Positions 1-13,200 of a stretch of 64,000 bases of DNA are shown piece by piece. Positions within the stretch are counted from its first letter, which is position 1. The number at the start of each line of letters is the position of its first letter. The stretch is taken from the NCBI GenBank assembly GCA_963920525.1, contig OY986437.1, positions 117,440,215-117,504,214 on the forward strand. Direction: 5' to 3'. Source of the stretch: Dichetophora obliterata (Eukaryota > Arthropoda > Insecta > Diptera > Sciomyzidae). The notes under the pieces are model-generated. The model was given only the letters and a program-made list of their open reading frames with translations. It was not told the DNA's origin and did no database searches. Made by a program: the position numbers and the translations under genes.

Positions 1-1292
1 AATTTTTTTCACAGAAATCAGTTTTTAAGCTGTAGAACATTGTAAAAAATATAAAATCAACATTTTAAACAAATAAGTTTGCATCAAGAAATCATAGGGG
101 AGGAGGGGTAGGTGGCCCATGATTTTTAATGATAGAAACTGTTTATATGTCACAATGGCGCAATTTTTGCAGAAAAATGATATGTCACATGAAAGAGTAA
201 GGAAAATGCAAATTAAAAAAAAAAAAAAAAATTAAACAATAACCAACTTTTGGCGCAATGTATTAAAATTTATAACTTGAATTTAAAGTTCTAGCAGTTG
301 GCACTTCCGTTCCTCTTTCTGTAACTTCCTTTCAGCCATTTTGCAATAAATAATTTTTTCACTTTTGTGAGGACTATGGAAGAGCACACTACGGTAAATT
401 GTCATTTCTATATCCAATTTAACTATAATATAATCTTTAACTGTATTCCAGAAATTATTTTGATTAACTTGTAATTAACCATCTGAATAAAAACCAAGTT
501 TAAGTTGACGAGTTTTTCAATATTAAATTCCAGCTTACGTCTTCACGACACAGACAAAGAAAATTTGACGAAAATCGATTTGAAAATGGCGGAGATGTTG
601 GCTTGCTAGGTCAAAACTTGAAATTCAATCTTTTTTCTCATTCTGAGGCTTAAGAAAACGCGTATACTGAGAAAAAATACAGTTTTTTAGATATCGCAAT
701 AATTTTGACGTCAGAATAATAGGATTTTTTTTTAACATACCCCTCTATCGGTACGAAATATTTTCGAAAAAGCTTTCATTTACCGTTATTTTTATTAATC
801 AACGACTTTTTAAAAAAATAATGCGTTCTACTGAGACAATCTAAAGTTTTTAAGATATCTACAACTAATATATAATAATTTTTATATTTTGCATTTGATT
901 TAGTACAACTAAATACTTTAATTTTAAGATTTCAAATTTTACATGGTATTTAATATTTTTATCGCAGGCGAAGCCGTGGGTATATGCTTGTATTATTTAT
1001 ATTCTGTTAACACTAAGTTATCGATTACTCAATGCATTATATTGATAAATTACTGTTTTGAAAATAAAGCATTTAACCAAATAAATGTTTTTCTTCCGAT
1101 AGTGAATTCGAAAATGAATCATTGACGAGACTCGTTAGCGAATAAATTTTCGCAGAGTACGGATTAATTTGATTTGTTGGGATATTACATATTCAACAGT
1201 TAAATTCAAGTGCAAATTTCAACGTACAACTTAATTAACACTTTATTTGTAGAGTGTTATTGTAGAGTGTAGTGACGAAAATATTTTTTCGG
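1..1292. other. AT-rich non-coding flank
   Basis: Very AT-rich sequence with homopolymer runs. The short open frames here show no recognisable motif. I see no gene and no clear repeat in this stretch. Confidence 0.6.
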
Positions 1293-3088
1293 TCGACTAA
1301 TACAACAAGTATATATCTATAAGAGTTTAACTCGTCGCTCGTTATTTTTTGCTCGCTGATATTAGCCATCCATCGACAGAACAGGCTATTTTGATGGGAC
1401 ATTTATTTTATACCCCTTCAAAAGTGCGAGTTTGTTTACATTTTGTTTTCTATATTTTGATCATTTTGGCTGCGTGCACAAGGGAGCAAAAATATCGGTA
1501 TTTTTTAATGTGCTTGCCTGTTTCTTCTTATTTAAATATCTGAAGAAATATTGCAAATTTTATGAATGGCAATAAAATATTACAGCTTCTTATTATACAT
1601 ATGCATGGTTGCCGAATTTATATTGTTTCCAGCTGGACATTTTTGTTGTGATTTTGTTGTAGCTGGTATTTGGTTGCTGATGCAGAGAAGGATTTTTAGA
1701 TATTTCATTAGCTGAATAGAAAGACAGAATTCTGATTCGGCTAATGAAATAATTATTGGATAGTAAAAAAAATTTAGCAATAAAATAGAATTGGTTTAGC
1801 AGTATTTTATAAATTTAAAGTAATATTTTGGTTGCTACTTTGGATACACAAGCATAATTTTTAGATACTTCATTATCCGAATAGATAGACGGAATTCTGA
1901 TTCGGCTAATGAAATAATTATTGCTAAGTCAGGACTTGAAAAAATTTTTATTAACGGAACAAAGTAGTGCATTTTAAAAAGGTTTCCTCTGATTTATTTG
2001 GAATATAAAAGAAAATACATACAAATAAAACCTAATTGATTTCAAAGTATTTGCGCTGTAGTTGGGTTCCCCGGCCTCATTTTCAAGGTTTATTTCGGCA
2101 ATTTTCATATAAATTTTTTTCATGTTTTTTAATATTTTATAATATTTTTTAAAATTATTTTACGTCCAAAGTGGACACCTAAAAGAAATTTGTGTTGCTG
2201 GCACGGGTGATTATGGCACTTGAAGTCATTTGAAGAAAACAAAATTTAAATATATTATTGTTCTGCGAGTTGTCATTCTGGCAGGTAGTAGATTTTAATA
2301 TTATTATTAAAAAATGAAAAAATGGCAGACATTTACAAATATCAGGTTTTTTCATCAGGATAAAAAAAAACCGAAAAAAGATTAAAAACTAACAATTCTA
2401 CTATCTGCTAGAGCAATTGACTGTAGAATTATGAATTGAAAATTCAGCCCAATCGGCTTGATAGATTTTTTTAAACACCCTGGTCAAAAAATTCAAAAAA
2501 CTTTGTTTTGAGCAAATCACTTTTCTATAGACGACGATTTTAAATATTTTGTAAAATATTACTTTTGAAAACAATTTTCTATAAATATAATTTATATAAT
2601 TGTATAAAAGTATATATTGAAACTAGGCTATTTTTATTTTTTGATAAACATTAGGGCGGAGTAAGGAGTCAACTTTTTAGTTTTGTCGATCCCGCGATTT
2701 TCGAGATCTGCAACTACAATCCCGGGATTGTATATACTATATTAAATACAATATGTATTACAATCATGCATATGCATAATAAGAGGCTGTAATATTTTAT
2801 TACCAGTCATAAAATTTGCAATATTTCTTCAGATATTTAAATAAGAAGAAATAGGCAAGCACATTAAAAAATACCGATCTTTTTGCTCCCTTGTGCACGC
2901 AGCCAAAATGATCAAAATATAGAAAACAAAATGTAAACAAACTCGCACTTTTGAAGGGGTATAAAATAAATGTCCCATCAAAATAGCCTGGTCTGTCGAT
3001 GGATGGCTAATATTAGCGAGCAAAATATAACGAGCGACGAGCGAAAACTCTTATAGATATATACTCGTTGTAGTTTGTTGACTACTCG
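1293..3088. mobile_element. Foldback-type element with about 320-bp inverted arms
   Basis: The arms at 1293-1612 and 2759-3088 are near-identical in opposite orientation. Both contain the run that starts ACGAGTATATATCTATAAGA (or its close variant) and the GAAGGGGTATAAAATAAATG segment. Each arm reads through as a 64-residue open frame (1349-1543 plus, 2829-3023 minus) differing at only a few positions. This is probably arm identity rather than coding. The loop between the arms is about 1.15 kb and holds a diverged two-copy repeat. No transposase is present, so this would be a non-autonomous foldback element or an inverted duplication. I found no convincing target-site duplication. Confidence 0.7.
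1672..1925 (+). repeat. Two direct copies of a roughly 90-bp hairpin-forming unit
   Basis: Copies at about 1672-1760 and 1829-1925 both begin TTGGTTGCT and end in ATTCGGCTAATGAAATAATT. Within each copy, TTTCATTAGC and the later GCTAATGAAA pair to form a hairpin. The pair lies in the loop of the larger foldback element. Confidence 0.65.
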
Positions 3089-3119
3089 GGTTTAAAGGTG
3101 ACTTTCGTAAATCCCCTCA

Positions 3120-4030
3120 TGCGGGCGAATAATCGACAAACTGCTTCCGGCAAAGGCAATTATTGCCGAGTGAAAAGCGGGGCAAAGAGATCTTGCTACC
3201 ATGAAACAAAGATATACAGATAGCTTACTCCGTGCGCAAAAAATGAAATCTTCTGCGCACTACGTCACTCGAGCTTGTCAGCTGTAACACGTTGTGCATA
3301 CATTCATAAGAAAATGTGAAAAAGCAAAAAGTAAACACAAGCAGCAAGCAGCACAATTGCAAGCATTTAAGAAATATTGTATTCATTTAATTCAATTTCT
3401 AATATTGTGCACTTATAGTACGCGTAAATTATAATTTTCAATTATATTTTATGTAATAAAAATTAGAACTAAAGTTTGAGATGCTTTTGATGAGAATAAC
3501 AGCGATTTTAATTCGGGCCGTAATATGAATTTACAATTTTTTCAACAAACGAGAAGAACATGAAAATGAAAACGAAAAATCAAAGTGCTGTCAAACACAA
3601 CAAGTAACGTAGCAATTTTTTTTGTGTAGGAGAACAAATGGGAGAAAACACCCCTATTATATATATGCATTTCTTTTCAATAATAGTACTGAAAAATAAA
3701 TTTGCTTAAATTTATTTATAAATATATTTATAATGTAATTTATTTCATTTCAATAAACCCAGTTTCAATGAGAAAATGTCGATATTTTTCATCGCTATAA
3801 ATAAATTATCCCCTTTATATATATTGTGACTACGTTTTTATTTAGCCACTTTGACAAGCTCGAACTACGTCACAACAAAGATGGCGGACATGCGCAATAC
3901 TTTATCTATAGTTCTTTGTATCATGTCTTGCTACCAGAGCAAGACAATTATTTCTCTCGGAGCATTAATTGCTTTCGCCGCAAGCTCGAGAATTTTCGTG
4001 TGTGACGAGTGAAAAACGGGACATAGCAAG
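3120..4030. repeat. Imperfect inverted repeat pair with a 560-bp loop
   Basis: The run containing TACGTCACTCGAGCTTGTCA near 3259-3281 reappears inverted as TTGACAAGCTCGAACTACGT at 3851-3870. Similarity continues outward through a TCTTGCTACC segment on both sides. Further out, related GAGTGAAAAGCGGGGCA (3171) and GAGTGAAAAACGGGACA (4007) motifs occur in direct orientation. It resembles a degraded non-autonomous DNA element. No coding capacity is recognisable. Confidence 0.5.
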
Positions 4031-5083
4031 CAAAGTTCTGTTTTTTTTCTGTGGACGATTCGGTGCATCACCTCAAACGCTGCTCAACCGCTGTGTTCTA
4101 GCTCTTCTCTGTGCGTCGTTCTTTAAGATTTGCTTGGTAATTGTTGTTGCTTCACTTGATATTTTTTTAAATGTTCTTAATTTTTACTCGACCTGAACAG
4201 CTGATTTTGACAACTATCTCGCTTTTCTCTACTTTCTACTTCATTCCTCTCCGAGTCGGCCCTACCTGGCTATTTTGCCATGAGTTGGAGTACGAATAAA
4301 ATGAATTTTTATTTTCAGAAAGATACACTAAATACACTAGAGAATACAGATGCGTGTAGCTACAGAGGCAGTGTGTACGTATACTACGCAGTTTAGCGGA
4401 TGCGTTACTAAGCATTTAAAAACTCCATTTATTTTTTAAATACCATAATAAATTCGAATTATTTATATAATGCATTAAATTTTTTCCATACCAAGAATTT
4501 ATTTTGTTTACTAAAATTTTGATTTTAAATTACTTTTAAGATATGCATATATGTATATGCTCTTTACTACAGGAAAAATAAATAATTCAAATTTACCCAT
4601 ATTTATTTCCATTAATTAAACATAACTTTGAATTACATTTAGTTTTAACAAACATAAAAAATTAACAATTTTATCACTAAAAATATCAAACGAAAACTTT
4701 TTATAAAACAAAACAAATTTCTACATGAATTTAGTTGTGAGCTTTTTAGATCAGGTAAGTTTGAAGGACAAAAACAACAAGTTTGTTTTTGAATAATTTT
4801 TATTTAGAAGATGAAACGCTTTAAAATAGTTTTGAAAAATATAAATAAAAAAACCAGAATTTTTCTCTATTACTGTATAAAAAGGAATTCTACGTCTATA
4901 CTTTCGATACTATCGAAACTGTGTCTTTTTTTTAAATGGTTTTTAAAAAAGACAACTTTTTTAAAATCTCGAAAAAAAAACATTAAAATGAGCGTTGGCG
5001 TAACCCCAGTATTTGTAATTCAGTAAGTTCGTTTGACCAAACTTAAGAATATAAGCTAGTGTCACTCCTACAGAAATTAAACG
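4031..5083. other. AT-rich non-coding
   Basis: AT-rich sequence with scattered short frames. I see no gene, RNA or repeat that I can support. Confidence 0.5.
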
Positions 5084-5890
5084 CAGATTGGTTACACACA
5101 ACGCTCCCATCCGTTCTGTATTTCGCAGCACAGTCCTGTTTTTTCGAGCAATGTCCTGCGTCCTGTGGAACGGGCTCAAAATCGAGCTTTTTATTATTTT
5201 GTCCTGTTTTTTTATTTCCTCCCATGCTTGCAATTTAGTCGACTTTGTTTATTATTCATACTATTTTCAGTAATATGTCAAAGTTTTTCCTTAGTGCACT
5301 TTTCCTTTTTTTACTAACTTGTTAAAAGTTTCTGTGCAAATTTTTTCTTAAACTTGTAGAAATATCGAAGCAAAAAAGTGTGTTAAGCAATCAACTTAAG
5401 AAATATTCATTCCTGGAAAAAACAAATATTTACAGTGAAGTGTTCTGCTCAAAGTGCAAAGTAATACCTGGAAAATCTTTTTAACGTGCCATTTTTATAA
5501 GACCAATTTGGATTTTTTTTTCTTTTTGTTATGTTTTTGTTGTATTAAAAAAATTAAATATTTATATAAGATTGAATTTTATATTTGTTTAAACAAATTA
5601 CATATTAAATACAAATACCTAATATTAATTCATATTTGAAGCTTATGCTACAATTCTTATATTAAATAATAAATTTGATAATTTTGTCAATGAAAATGCT
5701 TATTTTAATTCTTTGAACATACAAGTAAAAATAATTTTTCGATTTTAAATTGCGTCCTGCGAAAACGTCCTGTTTTTTTGCGAGACGTCCTGTAAATGCT
5801 GTAAAATCTTAAAAATTTTGTCAATTTGTTCTGTTTTTGGTGAAAAAAGAGATGGGAGCGTTAGTTATACATAATGTGACAAACCGTACT
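5084..5890. repeat. Possible degraded element with weak terminal inverted repeats
   Basis: AACGCTCCCATC at 5100-5111 is mirrored by GATGGGAGCGTT at 5850-5861. GTCCTG hexamers recur near both ends (5133-5166 and 5753-5795). This suggests a roughly 0.8-kb non-autonomous element. The inverted match beyond the 12-bp core is poor, so the call is weak. Confidence 0.35.
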
Positions 5891-5929
5891 GATTGTGGCA
5901 GTGCAGTACTGTTTTTGAAGTACAGAAAG

Positions 5930-7320
5930 CCACTATGTTTTTAACGTTGACCCCTGCCGCGAAGGCTTAATTCAACGGTGCTCCAATGCTTGGGACAAAT
6001 ATGAAGCGTCGGCCAACGCCCCTTCGGAGTTCAAGAAAGACCACTCTGAAAGGTTCCCCTAATAACATGCAATAGAACCATCATCTTGCAAGTCGTCAGA
6101 TTGACGCTATACATGGCCGTGGCACTTTTAGCTACTCGAATTTGTACATGACTGGTTATTTTAATAACCTTGGGCTATCTCGGTATCAATACCAATAATA
6201 TAACCCATTACTTTTTTAGCCGCAATAATCATCCAACGTCGCATCAAGGGTCATCACTCCTTGACACGAAGACTAAAGCGGCAACTACATAGGAACCGTA
6301 AACATGTTATCAAGTTCCTCAATCTGAGTGGACACAACTCAGACTATTTAGGTTTCCCCGTCGCCTGTACTCAAATTCCAAAGGTAACAGTATATTGATC
6401 CGGTAGTTGCTTACCTTCCTAACATTTACTGTTTGAAATTAGCGAGATTCAATCTACCATCATTCTCTTAGTAATTTAAGGGAATTACCAACCCGAGTTC
6501 AACTAAAGTGTAACTCACACCGGCCTTTCTGGCCTAACCATAGCCAGAGCGTTATTAAAACCCCACGTGGGCCTAACCCATACGACAGTCAATACCTGGA
6601 CTAAAGGCTCCACCTGACAAGGCTCTTCAACATCCCGTCTTACAGACCAAAAGTTCTTAGAACATTTATATTTGACTGTGACACCTTCAGCCACTCGAAT
6701 TGTACATGACTAGGTTAAAAAATAACCATAGGTTTCCCAGTAAAACCAGGTAAACCTCAATTCTACTTATGCAACGTCGTTATCCTAAATTAAGACTTAA
6801 TAAAAAGCCTTAACAGAAAACTAAGAAGCATGAGCCGTTGTATACAAATTTGCTTATACAACGGTCCGAAGGTTAAATGTTTCCTACATAATAACCTTTA
6901 TTCTAAGATAGGTCTGCAGAACAACGATAGATCAGGTCTCCTCATCATTGATGGATGACTGTCCCCGCTCTTCAAGTTATGTTGGATTGATCGTCCATCG
7001 AAAGCATATTACAACAACGGTGTTATGATAACTTAATATCAAAACAATACTTTCTCCAAGAATTTGGCAGCAACATCCAAGGCTCTAGGTAAACCTTTTT
7101 CTTTTACAGTTATTAGACGAACAGTTATTATATGGGCCGTGCCCCATGAACTGCCCATCCAATAACAAACCCTCACCCTTCCATTCCTGGCTTGGGACAG
7201 GCAGATTCCCCGAAGGTCCTCTGGCGGGTTTGTTTTTGGAGTACAGTAGTAAACTCATTTGTACTGCTTTTAACTTCTTGTAACATCTTGTACTACTTTG
7301 ATATCCTAACATTTATTTCA
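5930..7320. other. Less AT-rich unassigned block, probably transposon-derived
   Basis: Base composition is clearly less AT-rich than the flanks, but all frames are closed. Diverged direct copies of a roughly 50-bp segment occur at 6126-6175 and 6685-6740; both share ACTCGAAT followed by TGTACATGACT. A 10-bp-arm hairpin (CCGTTGTATA / TATACAACGG) lies at 6835-6864. It could be the non-coding end or leader of an old retroelement. I could not assign a family. Confidence 0.4.
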
Positions 7321-7605
7321 GGAATATACAGCTGCAAGACTATTTGATCAATATGGATATATCGACCTCTTTGCTATAAAAGTACGTACTTGCTGAATGC
7401 GACTGATCAGTTTCTGATTAGCTCAACATGTTGTAAACATATACATACGTTATTAAGACCCAGTTTCAATTTTTCGATAAATTTTTTAATTTTCTTTTTG
7501 TTTTTATTATTTTGAAAAACATCTTAAGAATGTTTAAAAAAAATTTAAGAATAAAATTCAAAGACGTTTAAGAGATATTTTAGTTTTATAAGTACTAAAT
7601 GCTCT

Positions 7606-7897
7606 GTGAGTGGGAACGCCTCTCGGCGCCCTTGGATTATATGTATACCTGTTTTCGTTGTCATTGTTGTTGTTTTTGTTGTTATTCTTCTTTTTGTTGT
7701 TGTTTTTGTTGATGTTGTTCTTCTTCTTTTTTATTGTTGTTGTTGTTTCACATCTACCAGGCGTCCCACGATGGATCACTTTTTTATGTAGTATAGAAGC
7801 AAGAATAGCCAAAAAGGAGGCTCTCGCTGAGCAAGAAGAAATATATAAGGATATATATGGACTTTTATATGCCACAGGAATCGATGATCCATCATAA
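7606..7897 (+). other. Unassigned open frame running through a (GTT)n tract
   Basis: An open frame of about 95 codons crosses a (GTT)n-rich microsatellite (7648-7752), which explains its L/F/V-rich first half. Its second half is charged and ends A-L-A-E-Q-E-E-I-Y-K-D-I-Y-G before a stop at 7897. I do not recognise this tail. It could be the end of a transposon protein or chance. There is no supporting upstream start or splice context. Confidence 0.25.
7648..7752. repeat. (GTT)n-rich imperfect microsatellite
   Basis: GTT, TTC and TTG triplets dominate this roughly 105-bp tract on the plus strand. Confidence 0.75.
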
Positions 7898-8555
7898 GTT
7901 AGTATATATTGTCTAAAATACTAAATTCTTTTACTTTAAAAGTAAAAACAAACTTTAAACGCGTATTTCTCGAAACGACATTTTTTGAAACGGCTTGCAC
8001 TCTAATTCGAAAAGTATTCGTCTGATTAACTGAAATCTTGTTCTATTTTTTTTAAATAATTAAACACGCACTGCGTAAGCTAAGAAAATAAAAAACATTT
8101 TTTTGCTAGTTTTCTAATTTATAAGGTCCAACTTCGTGCACGAAAAATTCAATGTTTTTTTAATGTATGCGGCATGATTTTATTTTTTTAAATTTAAATT
8201 TTAAATTTAAACTTTTCGTTGGCTTACTCAAAAGGCAAAACTGTTCTGCTTTTTTGATTTTTTGATTTTTTTGTTTCAGGCTACTTGAAGAGGAGATATC
8301 GTGCAAGCCGCAAGATACCTCACATTCGTTACCTCAACTTTTACGCGCTGTGTAATCATAATATTGATGCAAAAACAAAAAATTTTGTTAATTAAAGAGT
8401 TACCAAAAAATATAAGAAACATTATTTTGATATTTAATAAAATAATAGAAATACAGTCATTCAAATACACCTGCTTTTTACCCAAAAAATTGAAGCTGGG
8501 CCTTAAGTAAGGGAACGCTTCTCAGACTAAAACCTAATTATAATTATGTATTATT
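7898..8555. other. AT-rich non-coding, pre-insertion flank of the LINE
   Basis: AT-rich sequence with no recognisable gene. It ends at the left copy of the LINE target-site duplication. Confidence 0.5.
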
Positions 8556-8569
8556 TTCTATATTTGGTT
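8556..8569. repeat. Left target-site duplication of the LINE
   Basis: TTCTATATTTGGTT is identical to 13921-13934 and brackets the LINE exactly. Confidence 0.85.
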
Positions 8570-8914
8570 CCCCCACGACTCTGGCAGCACCTTGACGTAA
8601 GTGGTCCATCCGATCGCTTGGTGTGGGGGCTTACGTTCTTCACAGGGTTGTGTTACCCTACAAATTCTGTGAGAACAACCAAGACTGCCTCCTTTTCCCC
8701 TAGTATCCCTTCTCTTCCCCCTGGGTCGGATCAAGGTGTCACACGTACCGTGCCGAGGATCAGCCTGGCCGGGGACCCAGTTTAAAATAATTGCCCGGTA
8801 TTGAACGGTGTGCTCCGGATACCTGGCGTCCTCCGGTTCTAATCAGCCTTACCCAGGTACTGCGGATCTCTGCCTGGGTCGACCTTCCTCTCTCCGCTAC
8901 TCGTGGGATTTATT

Positions 8915-10266
8915 ATGGAAAACTTACAAACAACAACAAAAACTTCAACACCCAAAAGGGGATCCGGAACCCTAACAAAAAACCCGGTAGGGACTTTATG
9001 TTCCGATGAAAGAGCTGTGGTATCACCAGGCTCCTCAATCACAAATAAGAGTCAGTCGATGATAGTGATACCATCAAATCATCGACCCCTCTCAACAACA
9101 GCAAGCACATCGAAAGCCTGTGCATCGGGCATTGGACCCTCAAGTTCCTCGAACACTGGTGGTAATCGACGCGGAAACGCGGGTTCGTCTAGTGGATCGG
9201 GGGCTAAGGTAATCCCAATGGTCAGTGCTAGGGCGGCCGATTATGAAAGAAGGGATCCTCTCAAAGCAGGTTACGCAGACCGCAAAAAGGCATCCCGAAT
9301 TCTTCGACGTCTGGCCACTGACCCTATTAAGGAAGGACAGGTCTCGAAGAGTGACATTCAAAAAATTAAGGAGGATATTGAGTGGGCGAAAAAGGTCTTA
9401 CCGGACTTCACGCTAGAGCCTCCCCGGCAAATTGCAGCCGCAAAAAGAAATCGATCTGTGGAGGAACCTACCCAGAACCCGACCGCCAAGAGGGCTTAAG
9501 CCCATGGTGTAGGAGCAAGATCCTTCGCAGAGGTTGCTAAGAATAGCACAATTGTTGGGGTGATAGACCAGAATAGCGAGGATGGTAAGATACCCAAGCA
9601 CCAATGGAGCTGGATAGAGGCTTCGCTCGCTAAGGTCGCCTTGCAGGTCCTGAAGGACAACCATGGGCCACCTCCAGCATGCACGGATGCGGGATGGTTT
9701 CAGGGCAATGTCAAGCTGATGGCCTGTGAAAATGAACGATCCGCTGAGCTATTTAAAGCGGCGATTGGGAAAGTTGGTGAGGTCTACCCAGGCGCTCGTC
9801 TAAAAGCGGTAAATTTGGACGAAATTCCGTCTAGACCAAGAGCCAGAGTCCGGGTTCCAGTCACCCCATCTGAACCAAGTTGGAGCCAAAAGCTGAGGAT
9901 GCCAAAACCGATCCCAAGAAATCTAAGATGGAGGTTTTGTTGATCCTCAACAACGAATGCATTGAGCAACTCAACAAAGAAAAATGTACCCTAAACTATG
10001 GGTTAAGCAAGATTCACCCAAGAATCTATAAAACGGACACGGTGTCTCTCGTAAATCGTGCGGTCTGTAGTGCCACGATTGAGAATCCTAGCGACATCGA
10101 CGAGTTGATTGGAAGCGAGGATGAACTATCATCCGCGTCCGAACTAGCGACGGCGATGACAAATCTCCTTAAGGAGCAGGCTCCGTCAGAGGAGCCCTTC
10201 AGCGACGAAGAGGCTGACACCACTATTGTTGGAGTACCAAAGGATGTTCCGGGTACTCCAAATTAA
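8915..10266 (+). pseudogene. LINE ORF1 (nucleic-acid-binding gag-like protein), broken
   Basis: The protein would begin at ATG 8915. It has a low-complexity S/T/G-rich N-terminus, then a conserved core with a P-R-A-R-V-R-V-P motif near 9838-9864. Such a core is typical of the DUF4780-like ORF1 domain of insect LINEs (family memory, not searched). An in-frame TAA at 9497-9499 interrupts it; the same frame stays open afterwards from 9500. A frameshift near 9870-9940 moves the reading into the frame that ends at 10266. The C-terminus is acidic (S-D-E-E-A-D). ORF1 overlaps the ORF2 start at 10244 by 23 nt. The intact protein would bind element RNA in the ribonucleoprotein particle. Confidence 0.75.
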
Positions 10267-13200
10267 CTTGCATCACTGCAAAGCAGCTTTGGCTGCTCTC
10301 CAGCATCACCTGGCAACGGGCGATGTCGACTTGGTGCTGATTCAGGAACCTTGGAAGAACAACAACAAAATCCTTGGCCTGAATGCACCAAACTACAAAA
10401 TTTACTATGTATCTAACAAAGGTAAAACTCGAACTTGTATTTTAGCGAAAGTTAACTTGAATTGCTTTATTCTCCCTCAGTTTAGTCACGGGGACCTCTC
10501 TGTGGTCAGCCTGGAGCTGGGGCCCAATAAACTAAGGATTGCGTCCTTTTACTTTCCCTATGATGAGTCCATACCCACGCAATCTTTCCGGGAACTCCTA
10601 CAGGGAACTCATCCAGCCACGCACATCATTCTGGGTGGAGATACAAATGCACACCACTCGCAATGGAACAGCACTAACAACAACGACAGTGGTGAGTCAC
10701 TTTTTAACTTCCTACTAAACACTAAATTAAATATAATGAACAAGGGCAATGAGCCAACTTTTATTATCAAAAATCGAGAAGAAGTTCTGGATATTACCCT
10801 AGTATCAGAAAACTTCTCGGAAGAAATTCATTCTTGGAAGGTATTAAAGAACATTCGTTCTCGGACCATAGGTATATAGAATTCGGCTGGAAAAGAACCA
10901 ATCAATCCATGCCTCTAAAAATAAGAAATCTCCGTAAGACAAATTGGAGATGGTATAATAAACTAATTAAAACATCACTGAATTCAGTCACTTCTTCCCC
11001 CGTTGCTAACAAAGAAGAGTTGGACCTTCTGGTTCTAGACTTCACTAAAAAATGCTCGGATGCACTAAACAGAGCATGTCCGAAAAAAGTTTTCAAAAAA
11101 TCCCATAAACCCGTATGGTGGTCTCGGGAGATTGAAATTCTCAGAAAGGACTGTCGTAGAGACTTTAACTACGCAAGGCGTAGCAATAGTGAGGACTCAT
11201 TGAATAGCTATAAGTCTAGGCATTTACAAAACTGCAATCAGGAAAGCAAGGAGGGCCTCTTGGTCCTCCTTCTGCACAGAAATAGAGGGTACTTCCGAAG
11301 CTTCAAGGCTCAGGAAAATACTATCGAAATCTCCGACAGTACCAAGTTTTCTTCTAAAGGAAGATGGCACCTGGACGGATTCATGCATCGAAACCCTAGA
11401 TATACTCATGGATGCGCATTTTCCTGGTAATGTTTACTCTGACATTTCCAGCTTTCAAACACTTCCCTGCGACCTTATGCCTCAACAGATTGAGCAACTG
11501 ACCAGCAAGGAGAAGTTAAAATGGGCGATCTATTCATTCCAACCTTATAAATCTCCAGGTCCCGATGGCATTATACCAGCTCAACTCCACTATAGCTTCA
11601 ATGCAATAGTACCCTGGCTTCAGACAATCTACTATGGTTGCCTACGCCTTAACTATATTCCAACAGCTTGGAGAGAGACAAAAGTTATCTTAATACCGAA
11701 AGCGGGTAAGTCCTCTCACACTAAATCGAATGACTTCAGACCTATAAGCCTCTCTTCCTTTCTGGTTAAAATTCTAGAGAGACTTATTGGGCTTCTTCTT
11801 AAGCCGAAACTTGACAGGCTTCTAAAATCCCAACATGCCTACATTAAAGGCAAATCTACAGAGACAGCTCTGCACTCTCTTGTGTCTACCATCAAAAAAT
11901 CACTTGAGAACACAGAATACGCACTTGCTGCTTTTCTAGATATAGCAGGGGCATTCAATAACGTCCTTCCATGTGCAGTCACCTCGGCCTTGTCGGAACT
12001 GGGGGTGGAGGATTTTCTCGTGAGTTTCATACACCAGATGCTCTTGGGCAGGGTGGTGAACTCAGAACTGGGAGGATCCTCCACTCGTAGGTTTGTAAGC
12101 AGAGGCACTCCGCAGGGAGGAGTTTTGTCTCCACTTCTGTGGTCCGTGACGGTTGACCAGCTGTTGCGTATCATGGAGGGGGAAGGCTACAGGGTTGTTG
12201 CTTATGCAGACGATATTGCAGTCATTTTTAACGGAAAGTTTCCCCAGACTCTCTGTCAACTCATGGAGAGAGCACTCTTAATTCTCTCGAGATGGGCATC
12301 CACGTGTGGTTTAAGTGTAAACCCCGAGAAAACAGATCTCATTCTTTTCACTAGGAAATATAAAACCCCCAACTTAGAACCTCCACGTCTGAACGGCACG
12401 AGGTTGCTCTTTAGCGACAGCACGAAATACCTAGGAGTTATCCTGGATAAGAAGCTTATCTGGAATGTTAACATTACGGAACGTGTTAAAAAGGCAAACA
12501 TAGCACTATTTGCCTGTAAAAAAGCTATAGGTAAAAAATGGGGGTTTTCCCCCAAAATAGTACGCTGGATTTTTACAGCAATTGTCCGCCCCATACTAAT
12601 GTATGGCTCACTGGTATGGTGGAGGGCCCTTGATAAGGCAACCGCACTTCAGAAGTTTGCAAAGGTGCAAAGAAGCGCAGGTCTTTGTATTACGGGGGCA
12701 CTGTCCTCAACACCAACTAGCGCCCTCAATGTCATGCTTCACCTTCCTCCTCTCGATATCTTTGCCAGGGAATGTGCCAACACAGCAGCCCTGAGACTTA
12801 GAGAATCTGGTAATTGGATAGGTAACAACTGCGGCCACACAATTATTCTGAACTCGTCTGCACCCGACAAAACAGACTACTGTGTGCCGTGCTTAAATCT
12901 TGAAAAGAACTATGCAGTTTTCATTCCTTCACGGCTAGATTGGGCAAACAAAATCCCCCTTAAAACCTCCACCATAAAAATCTTCACAGATGGATTCAAA
13001 CTTCAAGAACAAGTAGGGGGAGGTATCTACTCCCAGGATCTCGAAATCGAAGCGTCCTTTAGACTTCCTAACTATTGTAGTGTCTACCAAGCGGAAATGA
13101 TGGCTATTCACGAAACCACTAGGATTCTAGGTCAAAAAGACCTTGAAGGAAAAAGTATTTCCATCTTTTCAGATAGCCAAGCTGCTCTGAAAGCACTGAA

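Noticed and set aside
5454..5639. 61-codon F/C/Y-rich plus frame
   Set aside because: AT-rich random composition, no start context or homology signal.
7558..7875. Asn/Lys-rich 105-codon minus frame
   Set aside because: It is the complement of the (GTT)n tract read as AAC repeats.
11839..12594. Two minus-strand frames of about 110 codons
   Set aside because: They are antisense shadows of the LINE reverse transcriptase.
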